Counted from the stretch's first letter, positions 36,915-46,296 are shown. The stretch: 64,000 nt of DNA from CAVTHW01 sp963734625 (GCA_963734625.1 CAVTHW010000004.1:1-64000); one strand, 5' to 3'. The notes: generated by a model not told the origin, from the sequence alone. Numbers and translations: made by a program.

Positions 36915-37631
36915 ATGCTTACCCGACGCGAAATTCTGGCTGGAATCCCGGTTGCATCGCTTGGCTTTGCGGTGGCCCAGAGTCTCTACCCGCAGACGGC
37001 GCTCGCCCCGCAAGGGGGCACGTACTCTTTGCCGCCTCTGCCGTACCCTTATGACGCCCTGGAGCCGTACATCGACGCCCAGACCATGCAGATCCACCAC
37101 GACCGGCACCACGCCGCCTACGTTACGAACCTGAACAACGCGCTGGCGAGCTTTCCCGACCTGAGCAAGAAGCCGGTTGAGGATCTGCTCCGGGATCTCA
37201 ACTCCATTCCGGAGCAGGTCCGCGCCGCCGTGCGCAACCAGGGCGGCGGGCACGCCAACCACACTCTCTACTGGCAGACCATGTCCCAGAAAGGCGCCCG
37301 CGAGCCGGCCGGCGAGCTGGCCAAGGCGATCGACAGCCGCTTCGGGAGCTTCGGGTCTCTGCAGGATCAATTGACCAGAGCGGCGACAGGCGTGTTCGGC
37401 AGCGGCTGGACCTGGTTGTGCCTGGACGCGAACAGGCAACTGGCCATTGTCCCGACTTCGAATCAGGACACGCCGCTGTCGGCGGGACAAACGCCCCTAT
37501 TGGGCATCGACGTCTGGGAGCACGCCTACTATCTGAAGTATCAGAACCGCCGCGCCGATTACGTGGCCGCGTTCCACAAGGTCCTGAACTGGGACTTCGT
37601 CTCCGAGCGATATGCCAGGCTCGTGCGCTAG
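36915..37631 (+). CDS. exported Fe/Mn superoxide dismutase
   Basis: The 238-residue enzyme dismutates superoxide. SOD blocks include YSLPPLPYPYDALEPYIDAQTMQIHHDRHHAAYVTNLN, GGGHANHTLYWQTMS, FGSGWTWLCLD and LLGIDVWEHAYYLKYQNRRADYVAAF, with all four metal ligands (three His, one Asp) visible. Ahead of the SOD domain is MLTRREILAGIPVASLGFAVAQS, which carries RR followed by a hydrophobic stretch, a Tat-like or Sec signal for periplasmic location. Such exported Fe/Mn SODs are less common than cytoplasmic ones. It precedes der by 21 bases. Confidence 0.88.
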   Translation: MLTRREILAGIPVASLGFAVAQSLYPQTALAPQGGTYSLPPLPYPYDALEPYIDAQTMQIHHDRHHAAYVTNLNNALASFPDLSKKPVEDLLRDLNSIPEQVRAAVRNQGGGHANHTLYWQTMSQKGAREPAGELAKAIDSRFGSFGSLQDQLTRAATGVFGSGWTWLCLDANRQLAIVPTSNQDTPLSAGQTPLLGIDVWEHAYYLKYQNRRADYVAAFHKVLNWDFVSERYARLVR

Positions 37632-37652
37632 CCGATGCTATCATGAAGGCTC

Positions 37653-38958
37653 ATGAGCGAGCCTGCTGGCCTGCCTGTGGTGGTCATTGTAGGCCGGCCC
37701 AACGTTGGCAAATCCACCCTGTTTAACTGCATCCTGCGCGAGCGGCGCTCCATTGTGGGCGACGAGCCGGGAATCACCCGGGACCGCATCCACGGCGTGG
37801 CTGAACATCGCGGGCGGCGGTTCGAAATCATCGACACGGGCGGGATGCTGCTGCACGAAGACGCCCTGATCCCCCGCGAGATCGTCCGGCAGGCGCGCGT
37901 GGCGCTCGAAAGGGCCGCGCACATCATCTTCCTGATCGACGGCCGCGGCGAAATCACCGCCCCCGACCGTGAGCTGGCGCAATTGCTGCGCCGGCTGGGG
38001 CGTCCGGTCTCGCTGGCCGTGAACAAGATCGACAGCGCCTCTCGCGAGGGGCTGGCCCACGAGTTCTACGCGACTGGGCATCCCCGATCTTTTCCCGGTC
38101 TCCGCCGAGCACCGGCTGGGCATAGACGACTTGCTCGAGCACGTCACCGCCGGATTCCCGGTCACGGAAGCTTCCGACGAACCAAAGCCGCTGGGGCCGA
38201 TCCGGATCGCTATCATCGGCCGCCCGAATGTGGGCAAGTCCACGCTGCTGAACGCGCTGGCGGGCGAGGAACGCGCCATAGTTTCGCCGGTGGCCGGGAC
38301 GACGCGCGACGCCGTGGACCAGACGGTGATCGCGGACGGCGAGGAGTTCGTGTTCGTGGACACGGCCGGCATTCGGCGCAAGGGCAAGACCAAGCTGATG
38401 GCCGAGAAGCTCAGCGTGGTTATGGCGCGGCGCCACATTCGCACGGCCAACGTGGTGCTCCTGATTCTGGATGCGACCGAGGGACTGCTGGCTCTGGACG
38501 CTACCATCGCCGGCTACGCCCACGAGGAAGGCCGCGCGGTTATCGTGTGCGTCAACAAGTGGGACGCCGCGCCGGATAAGAATCGCCGGGATTTCCTGGA
38601 GAAGACGCGCGATGCGTTCAAGTTTCTCGACTACGCTCCGGTGGTCTTCCTTTCCGCCAAGACCGGCGAGGGGGTGCGCGGGCTGTTTGCGCAAATCCGC
38701 AAGGTCTACGACGCGGCCTCGCAACGGATCTCGACGGGCGAGCTGAACCGGTTTATGGAGAGCGTCGATCTGGGGCACGATCAGAAGATCCGCTATATCA
38801 CCCAGGCCTACGTGCGGCCTCCGACGTTCGTCCTTTTCTCGGACCGGCGCAGCGAGCTGCACTTCTCCACCGAACGGCACCTGATCAACCGGCTCAGGGA
38901 ACGCTTCGGCTTCCAGGGAACTCCGATCGTGATCAAGACCAAGTGGCGAAGGAGCTGA
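37653..38958 (+). CDS. der: ribosome biogenesis GTPase Der (one frame break)
   Basis: Der (EngA) has two tandem GTPase domains and assists 50S subunit assembly. Domain one has VGRPNVGKSTLFN, DTGGM and NKID. Domain two has IGRPNVGKSTLLNALAGEERAIVSPVAGTTRD, DTAGIRRKGK and NKWD. The KH-like C-terminus (YVRPPTFVLFSDRRSELHFSTERHLINRLRERFGFQGTPI) closes it. The frame changes in the first domain's end: removing A38073 turns FYATGHP into FYALGIPDLFPVSAEHRLGIDDLL, the expected sequence. The restored length is about 434 residues, which is normal. Der is essential, so a sequencing insertion is the likely explanation. Confidence 0.94.
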
Positions 38959-39932
38959 GCGCGGCCGGATCGAAGTTGCGCGATGAAATCGCGCGCCGCG
39001 GTCCCATACCGTTTCGCCGCTTCATGCAGGTGGCGCTCTACGAGCCGGGATGCGGCTACTACACCCGCGGCCGGGATCCCATTCGGGCGGCGCGGAGACT
39101 ACTACACCGCGGAGCAAGTCCAGCCGGTCTTCGGAATTCTGATCGCGGCCCGTATCCGGCAGCTCTGGAAGGAACTGGGAGAGCCGGCCGATTTCGTCGT
39201 GGTGGAACTGGGCTCGGGAAGGGCGGAGATGGCCGAGGCGTTTGCCGGCTTCCGCTACTGTCCCGTGGACATCGCCAAGGGAGACTGGCCGGCGCGCTTC
39301 ACGGGCGTGGTGTTCAGCAACGAGTTCTTCGACGCGTCTGCCGGTCAGCGTCTTCCGGAAACGCGATGGCCAGTTCCGGGAAATGAGAGTCGGCTGGGAG
39401 CAGGATCGCTTTGTCTGGATCGAAGGACCCGCGGCGGGGGGCGAGCGAGTCCGAGCACCTCGAGCGCTACGCCGCCGCGGCCGAGGAAGGCGCATGGGTG
39501 GAAGTTAATCTGGATGCTCTGCGCTGGCTGGAGGAGATCGCTTCCCGCCTGGAACGAGGCTTCGTCTTCACCATCGACTACGGCTACACCTCGCGCGAGC
39601 GAATCCGCTTCCCGCGGGGGACGCTGATGAGCTACCACCGCCACGCGGCGAGCGAAGACGTCCTGCTGGAACCGGGAGAGCGGGACATCACGGCGCATGT
39701 CCCTTTCACGACGCTTGAGGAGCACGGGGCGCGCCTGGGCCTCGAGACGGTGCGCTTCGAGAACCTGGCGCGGACCCTGATCGAGGCCGGAGAGCCGGAT
39801 GGGTTCTCCGCGGCGCTCTCGGCGGAAGACGCGGGCGAGCAACTGCGGCGAAGGCTTCAGCTCAAGACCCTGCTGTTCGGGATGGGGGAGACCTTCCGCG
39901 CGCTCATCCAGCGAAAAGCCGGGGCGCAATAA
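38943..39932 (+). CDS. MidA/NDUFAF7-family SAM-dependent methyltransferase (three frame breaks)
   Basis: The family comprises SAM-dependent protein-arginine methyltransferases; mitochondrial NDUFAF7 acts in complex I assembly and the bacterial role is unclear. Successive frames give IARRGPIPFRRFMQVALYEPGCGYYTRG, GDYYTAEQVQPVFGILIAARIRQLW, FVVVELGSGRAEMAEAF and FSNEFFDA. They continue REMRVGWEQDRFVWIEGP, then HLERYAAAAEEGAWVEVNLDALRWLEEIASRLERGFVFTIDYGYTSRER and ITAHVPFTTLEEHGARLGL. PIPFRRFM.ALYEPGCGYY and FTIDYG are diagnostic. The breaks lie near 39090, 39345 and 39440, all net +1. The joined length of about 328 residues is somewhat short but complete. The GTG start overlaps the end of der. 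Confidence 0.82.
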
Positions 39933-39957
39933 AAAAGGCCCCGATTTCTCGGGGCCT
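39931..39957 (-). terminator. intrinsic terminator of the small Lys-rich gene
   Basis: AGGCCCCGA (39936-39944) and TCGGGGCCT (39949-39957) form a perfect 9-bp stem with a TTTC loop. On the minus strand it is followed by a run of six T. It therefore terminates transcription coming from the small minus-strand gene 40006-40074. On the plus strand, where midA-like ends, no T run follows. Confidence 0.85.
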
Positions 39958-40005
39958 CTGACTGAACTTTATGTGACTGCAATCCCTTTCGGGACGCCGC
40001 TGGTG

Positions 40006-40074
40006 CTACTTCTTTTTCTTCGGAGCAGCCTTCTTCTTCGCGGGCTTTGCAGCTTTCTTGGTTGCGTTCTTCAT
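40006..40074 (-). CDS. 22-residue Lys/Ala-rich basic protein
   Basis: A very short reading frame on the minus strand starts MKNATKKAAKPAKKK and ends in four lysines. It has 11 Lys, 6 Ala and no acidic residue in 22 residues. The composition resembles histone H1/Hc1-like C-terminal tails and predicts nucleic-acid binding (inference). The gene looks real because it has GGGAGA eight bases before the ATG, a consensus-like sigma70 promoter 60 bases upstream and an intrinsic terminator downstream. The 5' leader contains a GCGATC/GATCGC hairpin (40103-40121). It is too short for most gene callers. Confidence 0.65.
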   Translation of the reverse strand: MKNATKKAAKPAKKKAAPKKKK

Positions 40075-40133
40075 CGATTGATTCTCCCAAACATCAAAGT
40101 TGCGCGATCCTAAAAAGATCGCAGCGTGATTCA

Positions 40134-40162
40134 TATATAAAGTGGTTCTTGGAGAAAGTCAA
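40134..40162 (-). promoter_or_regulatory. sigma70-type promoter of the small Lys-rich gene
   Basis: On the minus strand, TTGACT (40162-40157) and TATATA (40139-40134) are separated by exactly 17 bases. This is close to the TTGACA-N17-TATAAT consensus. Transcription would start near 40127 and run toward the 22-codon gene, leaving a leader of about 50 bases. Confidence 0.75.
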
Positions 40163-40249
40163 GAGAAAAATGCATGAGGCGCGTTCTTCGGCGGGAGGTC
40201 GCCGGACCGCTCCGGGCGTATAAAACATCGCCGCCAGAAAATTGTTCTA

Positions 40250-40960
40250 ATGGTAAACATGCACGGGGAAGGCTTTCGGCGGCCATTCGCGCGAAGCTTC
40301 CATTGCGCGCTGGCGCTCGCGGCGGCCGGTCCTGCTGCTCTCGAGCTGCGCGAAAAAAAAATCGGTCCGCCCGCCCGCGGCGCCCGTCATCGGGAGCGTC
40401 GAGCAGGGTCTTGCGAGTTGGTACGGCTATCCGTATCACGGAAGGCGCTCCGCCAACGGCGAGGTCTACGACATGGAGAAGCTCACGGCGGCGCATCGAA
40501 CGCTTCCCTTCGAGACTTGGGTGGAAGTGACGAATCTCTCCAACCGCAAGCAGGTTCAAGTTCGAATCACGGACCGCGGGCCGTTCGTGAAGGGACGCAT
40601 CATCGATCTATCGCGCGCGGCCGCGCGCCAGATCGACATGATCGGCCCGGGCGTCGTCAAGGTCAGTGTCAAGGTGATCGCGCCGCCCGAGCACGACCGC
40701 CCGCCGCCGCCGTACTCTACGCCGTGCAGGTCGGGGCGTTTGAGAACCGCGACAACGCCGAGCGCCTGGTGGAACGGCTGAAGAAACGCTACCCGCTGTG
40801 CCGCATAACGCCCAGCGGGAACTCCCCGCCTGTCTGGCGGGTGCTGATAGGGGAAGAGCCCGCGCGGGAAGCCGCGGAGGCTCTCGCGCGCGAGTTGCAG
40901 AGCGAGATCGGCTGGCGCCTTCGTGGTCCGGCTGGATGCGCCGGCCCCGATGGCATATAA
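40250..40960 (+). CDS. rlpA: RlpA-family septal lytic transglycosylase lipoprotein with SPOR domain (frame breaks)
   Basis: RlpA cleaves denuded peptidoglycan strands at the septum. In successive frames the gene gives a signal peptide (HCALALAAAGP then VLLLSSC, a lipobox). The double-psi barrel follows: SVEQGLASWYGYPYHGRRSANGEVYDMEKLTAAHRTLPFETWVEVTNL and VRITDRGPFVKGRIIDLSRAAARQI. The SPOR domain reads LYAVQVGAFENRDNAERLVERLKKRYPLCRI ... SPPVWRVLIGEEPAREAAEALARELQ. Breaks occur near 40345 (+1), near 40705 in a CCG-repeat run (-1) and near 40918 (+1), after which GAFVVRLD would be the expected SPOR end. The exact stop is uncertain. Start candidates are ATG 40250 and 40259. Confidence 0.82.
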   Translation: MVNMHGEGFRRPFARSFHCALALAAAGPAALELREKKIGPPARGARHRERRAGSCELVRLSVSRKALRQRRGLRHGEAHGGASNASLRDLGGSDESLQPQAGSSSNHGPRAVREGTHHRSIARGRAPDRHDRPGRRQGQCQGDRAARARPPAAAVLYAVQVGAFENRDNAERLVERLKKRYPLCRITPSGNSPPVWRVLIGEEPAREAAEALARELQSEIGWRLRGPAGCAGPDGI

Positions 40961-40971
40961 TTCTGCCAAGG

Positions 40972-41966
40972 ATGTCCTCATACCGCGCGGACGCCTCACC
41001 CGTCCTGGTGGGGCAGTCCCCCCGGATCCGCCAGGTCCTGCAACTGATCCAGAAACTCGGACGGTCCCGTTCGCCCGCGCTGATTCTCGGCGAGACTGGC
41101 ACGGGCAAGGAAATAGTTGCGTGCGCGATTCACGCCCTTTCCCCAGGCGGTCCCTTCGTTCCGATCGACTGCTCCGCCCTGGTGGGGCCGCTCATGGAGA
41201 GCGAGCTCTTCGGCCATACTCGCGGCGCTTTCACCGGCGCCGTCGGTCCCAAGCCGGGCCTGGTCGAGATCGCGCACGGCGGCACGGCTTTCTTCGACGA
41301 GATCGGCGAGCTGCCACTCGACCTGCAATCCAAGCTGCTCCGCGTGATCCAGGAAAAGGAATTCCGGCCGGTGGGATCGGTCGAGCTGCGCAAGGTGGAT
41401 TTTCGCGTGATCGCCGCGAGCAACCGCGATCTGGCGGCGGAAGTCGAGCGGGGAAGATTCCGGCGGGACCTCTACTACCGGCTCAATGTGGTCACGGTGC
41501 GCCTGCCTGCCCCTGCGCGACCGGAAGGAGGACATCCCCGCGCTGATCGCCCAGTTTCTCGGCCAGTACGGCGGCCGGTACGTGATCACGCGCGAATGCC
41601 TGCGACGCCATGCTGAGTTACGATTGGCCGGGCAACGTGCGGGAGCTGGAGAACTGCATTCAGCGCATGGTGGCCGTCAACTCCGGACCACTGTTGCACA
41701 CGGCGGACCTGCCCTCGGCGTTGCAGAACGACGCCGCCGCCAGAAGATCGGCTCTCCCCTCGCTGGCGGCCGCCGCCGCCCAGACTTGCGGAGCGCCGGG
41801 CGCCCCCGCCGGGCAGGTCTTCTCCCTGACGGAGATGGAGAGGACCGCAATTATTCGGGCGCTGGAATACACGAAGGGAGATCGGGCCACGGCGGCCCAT
41901 CTTCTGGGAATCGGCAGAACCACGCTATATCGAAAACTGAAGGAATACCGGCTGGGTGAAGTGTGA
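40972..41966 (+). CDS. sigma54-dependent transcriptional activator lacking a receiver domain (two frame breaks)
   Basis: This AAA+ activator remodels sigma54-RNA polymerase. Starting almost directly at the central domain, it shows LILGETGTGKEIVACAIH (Walker A), ELFGHTRGAFTGAVG (the GAFTGA sigma54-contact loop) and GTAFFDEIGELPLDLQSKLLRV (Walker B). RDLYYRLNVVTVRLP then continues in the next frame as LRDRKEDIPALIAQFL and in a third as YDWPGNVRELENCIQRMVAVN. It ends in a Fis-type HTH (MERTAIIRALEYTKGDRATAAHLLGIGRTTLYRKLKEY). No N-terminal receiver or GAF domain is present, so the signal input is unknown. Breaks lie near 41505 and 41605, both net +1. The joined length is about 330 residues. Confidence 0.88.
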
Positions 41967-42346
41967 CGAAGCGGTCGCGATTCAGGAGCCGGCTCTCTTC
42001 GTCCACGGCAATCTTCAGCGCCCGCAGAAAGCGCTGGTCCTGCGAAGTCCACTTGAGCGTGCCGGCGGTCTGGAATTCAAGGCGCGCAGGCGGCCGGGGT
42101 TCCCTCGGTCTCATTCTCCCCGCTCTCGTCTCCGCGTTTGTTGAAACCGATCGTGGCCTCCAGCACCAGGAAGACCTCGTAACCGGCGTTCTTGAATTCG
42201 GCGATGGCAGCCGAGATCCGGTCCGATTCCGACAGGGACTCGTTGATCGCATTCCCCAGTTCCTGCATCAATTCTTTGAGTCGCTCTTCCACCTCGCGCC
42301 CCTCTTTCAGAATAGCACCGTCGCCCCCGCTCCCTGATCCTCTCAT
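41851..42346 (-). CDS. hypothetical protein (one frame break, 3' end uncertain)
   Basis: The N-terminal part from 42346 reads VEERLKELMQELGNAINESLSESDRISAAIAEFKNAGYEVFLVLEATIGFNKRG, a short helical/beta protein. Near 42090 the frame shifts and continues EFQTAGTLKWTSQDQRFLRALKIAVDEE, which looks like conserved coding sequence. The second frame is open to 41851, overlapping the convergent sigma54-activator gene by more than 100 bases. Another error near 41970 could hide the true stop. No known family can be named with confidence. The gene is divergent from the small membrane protein gene at 42394. Confidence 0.5.
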
Positions 42347-42393
42347 CGGCCGGTCGGGCAGGGTTCTTCAGTCTCTGGTGCGCCTCTGCTACC

Positions 42394-42675
42394 ATGGAGG
42401 ACGAAACGCCATGTCCAGAATCGCCCGCGAGTTTCGTCCGCCACGTTCTTCCGAAGGTAATCAAGCCGCTTCGCACCACTTGGAACGAGGCGATCGGGTT
42501 CGTGTTCCTCGCGCTCGCGGTTATGCCGGTCCCTGGCGCTCTGCGCAGTTGGCGGCAACTCAACGAGACCGGAGAAGGCCTTTTCCGGCTGGCGGTCTCC
42601 GTCATCTTCGTGGTGTTGATGGCGTCGTTCGGGATCCATTCCTTTCTGCGCGCGCGCAAGATTTCCCGGTCTTGA
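42394..42675 (+). CDS. small membrane protein, function unknown
   Basis: The 93-residue protein has two hydrophobic segments: AIGFVFLALAVMPVPGALRSW (about 33-53) and GLFRLAVSVIFVVLMASFGIHSFL (about 62-85). A basic end, RARKISRS, follows. It lies 33 bases upstream of trmFO in the same direction. No family is recognised; membrane location is predicted from hydrophobicity only. Confidence 0.55.
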   Translation: MEDETPCPESPASFVRHVLPKVIKPLRTTWNEAIGFVFLALAVMPVPGALRSWRQLNETGEGLFRLAVSVIFVVLMASFGIHSFLRARKISRS

Positions 42676-42708
42676 GCCCGCATCGCGGCTGGAATCGATA
42701 AGGAACGG

Positions 42709-44050
42709 GTGAGCCGAGAACCCATTCACGTCATCGGCGGCGGACTGGCGGGGGCCGAAGCCGCCTGGCAGGCCGCGCAAGCCGGCGTTCCCGTCGTGCT
42801 CCACGAGATGCGGCCGGCGCGGATGACTCCGGCCCACAAGACCGCCGAGCTGGCCGAACTGGTGTGCAGCAACTCGCTCAAGAGCGAACAGGAGCCGAGC
42901 GCGCCCTGGCTGCTGAAACAGGAACTGCGGCGGCTCGATTCGCTGCTCATGGCGGCCGCGGCCAGAGCCAGGGTTCCGGGCGGGCACGCTCTCACCGTGG
43001 ACCGCGAGGTATTCGCAGCCGAGGTGACCGGCGCCATCGCCGCCAATCCCCGCATCGAAGTGCGCCGCGAGGAAGTCACGGCGATTCCGGGCGAGAGCAT
43101 TGTGATCGTCGCCTCCGGCCCTCTCACCAGCGACGCACTGGCCGGGGACATCGCCCGGCTGACCGGCTCGGATCACTTGTTCTTCCACGACAGCATCAGC
43201 CCCATCGTGGACGCCGAATCGATCGACATGGCCGTCGCTTTCCGCGCGTCGCGCTACGGGAAGTCGCTGGACGCGACCGCCGACTATCTGAACTGCCCCT
43301 TCGACAAAGAACAATACGAGCGTTTCCTGGACGCGCTGCTGGAGGCCCGGCCGCACGAGGCGCATCTTGCCGAGGACGCCCGGTTCTTCGAAGCGTGCCT
43401 TCCCATCGAGGAGCTGGCGCGTCGCGGACGGGACACTCTGCGCTTTGGCCCAATGAAGCCGGTGGGGTTGACCGACCCGCGCACGGGGCGGCGGCCATAC
43501 GCGGTCGTGCAGCTACGGCAGGAGAACCTTCGCGCCGCCAGCTTCAATCTGGTGGGCTTCCAGAACTACCTGGCCTACGGCGAGCAGGATCGCATCTTTC
43601 GTCTGATCCCCGGACTCGAGCGCGCCGAGTTCCTGCGCTACGGCCAGATCCATCGCAACACCTACATCAACGCTCCGGCCTTGCTGACGCCGGCCCTGCA
43701 ATTGAGGACCGGCCCCGAGAATCTTCTTCGCGGGTCAAATCTCGGGGGTGGAAGGCTACGTCGAGTCGATTGCCACGGGCCTGATGGCCGGGAGGAACGC
43801 CGCGGCGCTGGCGCTCGGCGAGGCCCTTCGCCCGCTGCCCCGCGAGACGGCTCTGGGGTCGCTGTGCGCCTACGTTTCGGGCGCCGATCCGGCTCGCTAC
43901 CAGCCGGCCAACATCACCTTCGATCTGCTGCCGCGTCTCGATGAGGATGAACAGCGCCGGCTGCGCCACGATAAGCGCGCCCGGCACGCGGCGGTGTGCC
44001 GCCGGGCGCTGGCCGCGCTCGAAGGGCATCTGGAGGAGGTTCATGCCTGA
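42709..44050 (+). CDS. trmFO: tRNA (uracil-54,C5)-methyltransferase, folate-dependent (one frame break)
   Basis: TrmFO methylates U54 in the T-loop of tRNA using methylenetetrahydrofolate and FADH2. Family blocks are IHVIGGGLAGAEAAWQAAQAGVPVVLHEMRP (FAD fold), HKTAELAELVCSNSLKS, SPIVDAESIDM, FGPMKPVGLTDPRTGRRPYAVVQLRQEN and GLERAEFLRYGQIHRNTYINAP. Near 43724-43728 the frame changes and continues FAGQISGVEGYVESIATGLMAGRNAA to the end. At this site two missing bases (restoring NLLFAGQ) fit as well as one extra. The joined length of about 446 residues is normal. GTG start. It overlaps xerC by eight bases; trmFO-xerC adjacency is also known from Firmicutes. Confidence 0.93.
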
Positions 44051-44927
44051 CTCGCCCCTGCAAGTTCAGATCGGGCGGTTCCTCGATTCGCGCCGCCGCG
44101 AGAACGTCTCGGTGCACACTCTGCGCGCCTACGCCGCCGATCTGAAACAGTTCTGCGATTACCTGGGGTCTCCCGCGCCGGAAAAGATCGATCTCACCAT
44201 GCTGCGCGGGTGGCTGGCGGACCTCTATCGCCGCGACCTGCGCCCCGTCTCCCTGCGGCGGAAACTGGCGGCGGTGCGTTCGTTCTTCCGCTTCCTGGTG
44301 CGCGAGGGAGTCACGGGCGTCAACACTGCCCGTCTGCTGGCGACGCCCAAAGCGCCCGCCACCATTCCCCGGGTCATGACCGCCGAGAAGACGATCAATA
44401 TGCTGGATGCCGCCGCCGGCCGCGACGAACGGCCGCGCCTGGTGCGCGACCTGGCGATCCTGGAGGTGCTCTATGGCTGCGGGATTCGGGCCGGAGAACT
44501 GGTCGGGCTGAACCTGGAGGATATCGACCTGGCGGAAGGGTGGCTGCGGGTGCGCGGCAAGGGCCGCAAGGAGCGGCAGGTGCCCCTGCCATCGAAGGCC
44601 GCCGCCGCGCTGGAGCGGTACCTGGCTGAACGCCAGTCTTCCCCGGCGGAGAACGCGGTCTTCCTCAACCGGCGCGGCGCCCGGCTGAACGACCGCACTG
44701 TCCGGCACATCGTGAAACTCTACGCCACTCTGCTGGCCGGCGACTCTTCCGTTCACCCCCACAGTTTCCGGCACGCCTACGCCACCCACCTTCTCAGCGA
44801 CGGCGCGGACCTCCGGGCCATTCAGGAACTCCTGGGTCACGCCCGGCTGTCCACGACGCAGAAGTACACGAAGGTGACCCTGGCGGACCTGATGTCGGTC
44901 TACGACCGATCGCACCCGAAGGCGTGA
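44043..44927 (+). CDS. xerC: tyrosine recombinase XerC/XerD
   Basis: The product resolves chromosome dimers at dif sites. The 294-residue protein has an N-terminal SAM-like core-binding domain (residues about 1-90: ENVSVHTLRAYAADLKQFCDYL). Catalytic residues lie in LYGCGIRAGELVGL (Arg), GKGRKERQVPL (Lys), HPHSFRHAYATHLL (His, Arg), LGHARLSTTQKYTKV (His, Tyr). It is a housekeeping Xer enzyme rather than a phage integrase, judged by its compact size and its place after trmFO. The gene is intact. The 118 bases to the next gene show no feature. Confidence 0.9.
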   Translation: MPDSPLQVQIGRFLDSRRRENVSVHTLRAYAADLKQFCDYLGSPAPEKIDLTMLRGWLADLYRRDLRPVSLRRKLAAVRSFFRFLVREGVTGVNTARLLATPKAPATIPRVMTAEKTINMLDAAAGRDERPRLVRDLAILEVLYGCGIRAGELVGLNLEDIDLAEGWLRVRGKGRKERQVPLPSKAAAALERYLAERQSSPAENAVFLNRRGARLNDRTVRHIVKLYATLLAGDSSVHPHSFRHAYATHLLSDGADLRAIQELLGHARLSTTQKYTKVTLADLMSVYDRSHPKA

Positions 44928-45044
44928 GCGGGTACAGACGCGGACGCGCGCGCCCAAATCGCAATACCGGAGACGGCTCCCGGGGCCATCCCCGCTACCG
45001 GCGAGCGGCGCTCAATCTCAAAGATCGATATCTCAAGGAGGATC

Positions 45045-45754
45045 TCAATAGACGAACGGAATCAGTTTCCATGTGCGCTTTGCGTATTCATCGAACGCGG
45101 TTCCGTATTTGTCGTGCAGGTGAGAATCGAGCATTGGTACGTTTACGAACACGAAACCCGCCAGCATCGTTACTGGAATCAAGGCCGTCAACCAAGTCCC
45201 CGAAATGAGGCACAGTCCGGAGAACGATATGAGGTCGCCGAAATAGTTCGGGTGTCTGAGTAACGGAATAGTCCCTGCGTGTAGAGCCTTCGGCGATTTT
45301 CGGTCCTTTGCTTCCAGACGTGCCGCTGGTACTCCCCATAAGAGTTCATCCACGATCCCGCCACAAATAAGACAACGCCGATAGCGCCTGTCATTCCCAA
45401 CTCGCTGGCGTTCTGTCCGCCTGTGGCGGCCAGCAATACGTAAATACAGAGTATCCAGGCAACGACGGTGAAGACTTCGCTCCAACTGATACCCCGCTTA
45501 AGGAAGACGAACTCGGTGAAGAGGATCCGGACGAAGTATATGGAAAGTGCGGCAGCGAGGCAGCTCCGTCTAACCAGATCACCCGGTCTCCAAGCCCACC
45601 CGAACCACCCGCCAGCGATTTCGAGTCCCCCGCCGAAAAGCAACCACCAGACCACAGCGACCCACGCCCCAACCAAGCCCGACAACGTCACCCGCTCTGC
45701 GATGGAGGGATCGCGCAGTTCATACATGTTGCGCCGTAATTCGCTCTTGTTCAC
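45045..45754 (-). CDS. DUF1295/isoprenylcysteine-methyltransferase-like membrane protein (one frame break)
   Basis: About 236 residues with five or more hydrophobic helices (SGLVGAWVAVVWWLLFGGGLEIAGGW, VFTVVAWILCIYVLLAAT and others). The family signature GEYQRHVWKQRTENRRRLYTQGLFRYS is followed, after a one-base deletion near 45262, by RHPNYFGDLISFSGLCLISGTWLTALIPV and DSHLHDKYGTAFDEYAKRTWKLIPF. The RHPNYFG and Y..YAKRT..LIP blocks mark the steroid-reductase/ICMT-like group. Substrate unknown. It is convergent with xerC. Confidence 0.72.
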
Positions 45755-46152
45755 GGGGGCCCATCAACCATCCTATGCCCAAAAACAGCTAAAAACAGCT
45801 CAGCCTGAACTGCGCGATTTCTCCGGCCACCATCTCCAGGGCTCATAGCGATTCCCACAAGAGCGACCTGTTCCGTCGCGCTCCCATGGAGAGCCAGCCC
45901 GCGTTCCGGTGCCGCTTGCCGAAATGCCCCAACGCCAAACGGCCGCTCCGCGTGCGCTCATCGACTCGGCGGCGCTGGGCTGCCGGCACTCGCCCACCCA
46001 TTCCACCCAGATCAGGCTGGCGCGTTTTTAACACCCCACGGCCTTCCTACGATCACAACTAACTAAGCCATTCCTTTTCTATCACTTGACCCTGCGGAAC
46101 GGCCGGCCTGACCCCTCCTCCCTGCTATATCTACTAATGGAGGGTCAGCCGC
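45755..46152. other. gene-poor intergenic region
   Basis: No supported gene was found in these roughly 400 bases. A direct duplication of AAAACAGCT occurs at 45782-45800. Frames on the minus strand up to 68 codons are open but show no recognisable protein features. The DNA could contain decayed sequence. Confidence 0.4.
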
Positions 46153-46296
46153 ATGCCACGGTTCCAACATCCCGTCTCCCGGAAACAACTCGCCGCCAAT
46201 CGCACCAACGCCGCCAAATCCACCGGCAACCCCGTGTTCCTCATGCCAAAGGTTTACCGAACGAAGCCATATCCGACGCTATCGCGAACCAAATGA
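46153..46296 (+). CDS. possible fragment of a small basic hypothetical protein
   Basis: The 47-codon frame contains RKQLAANRTNAAKSTGNP. This resembles the N-terminus of a common acidobacterial/planctomycete family with ANRxNAxKSTGPRTxxGK. After STG the expected PRT..GK.....NA.KHGL continuation is missing, so it is probably a truncated or frame-broken copy. GGAGGG lies about ten bases before the ATG. Reality as a gene is uncertain. Confidence 0.3.
   Translation: MPRFQHPVSRKQLAANRTNAAKSTGNPVFLMPKVYRTKPYPTLSRTK

Noticed and set aside
45800..46034. Minus-strand frames of 63-68 codons as genes
   Set aside because: The translations show no domain, signal or Shine-Dalgarno and are rich in Trp, Arg and Ser as expected for non-coding GC-rich DNA.
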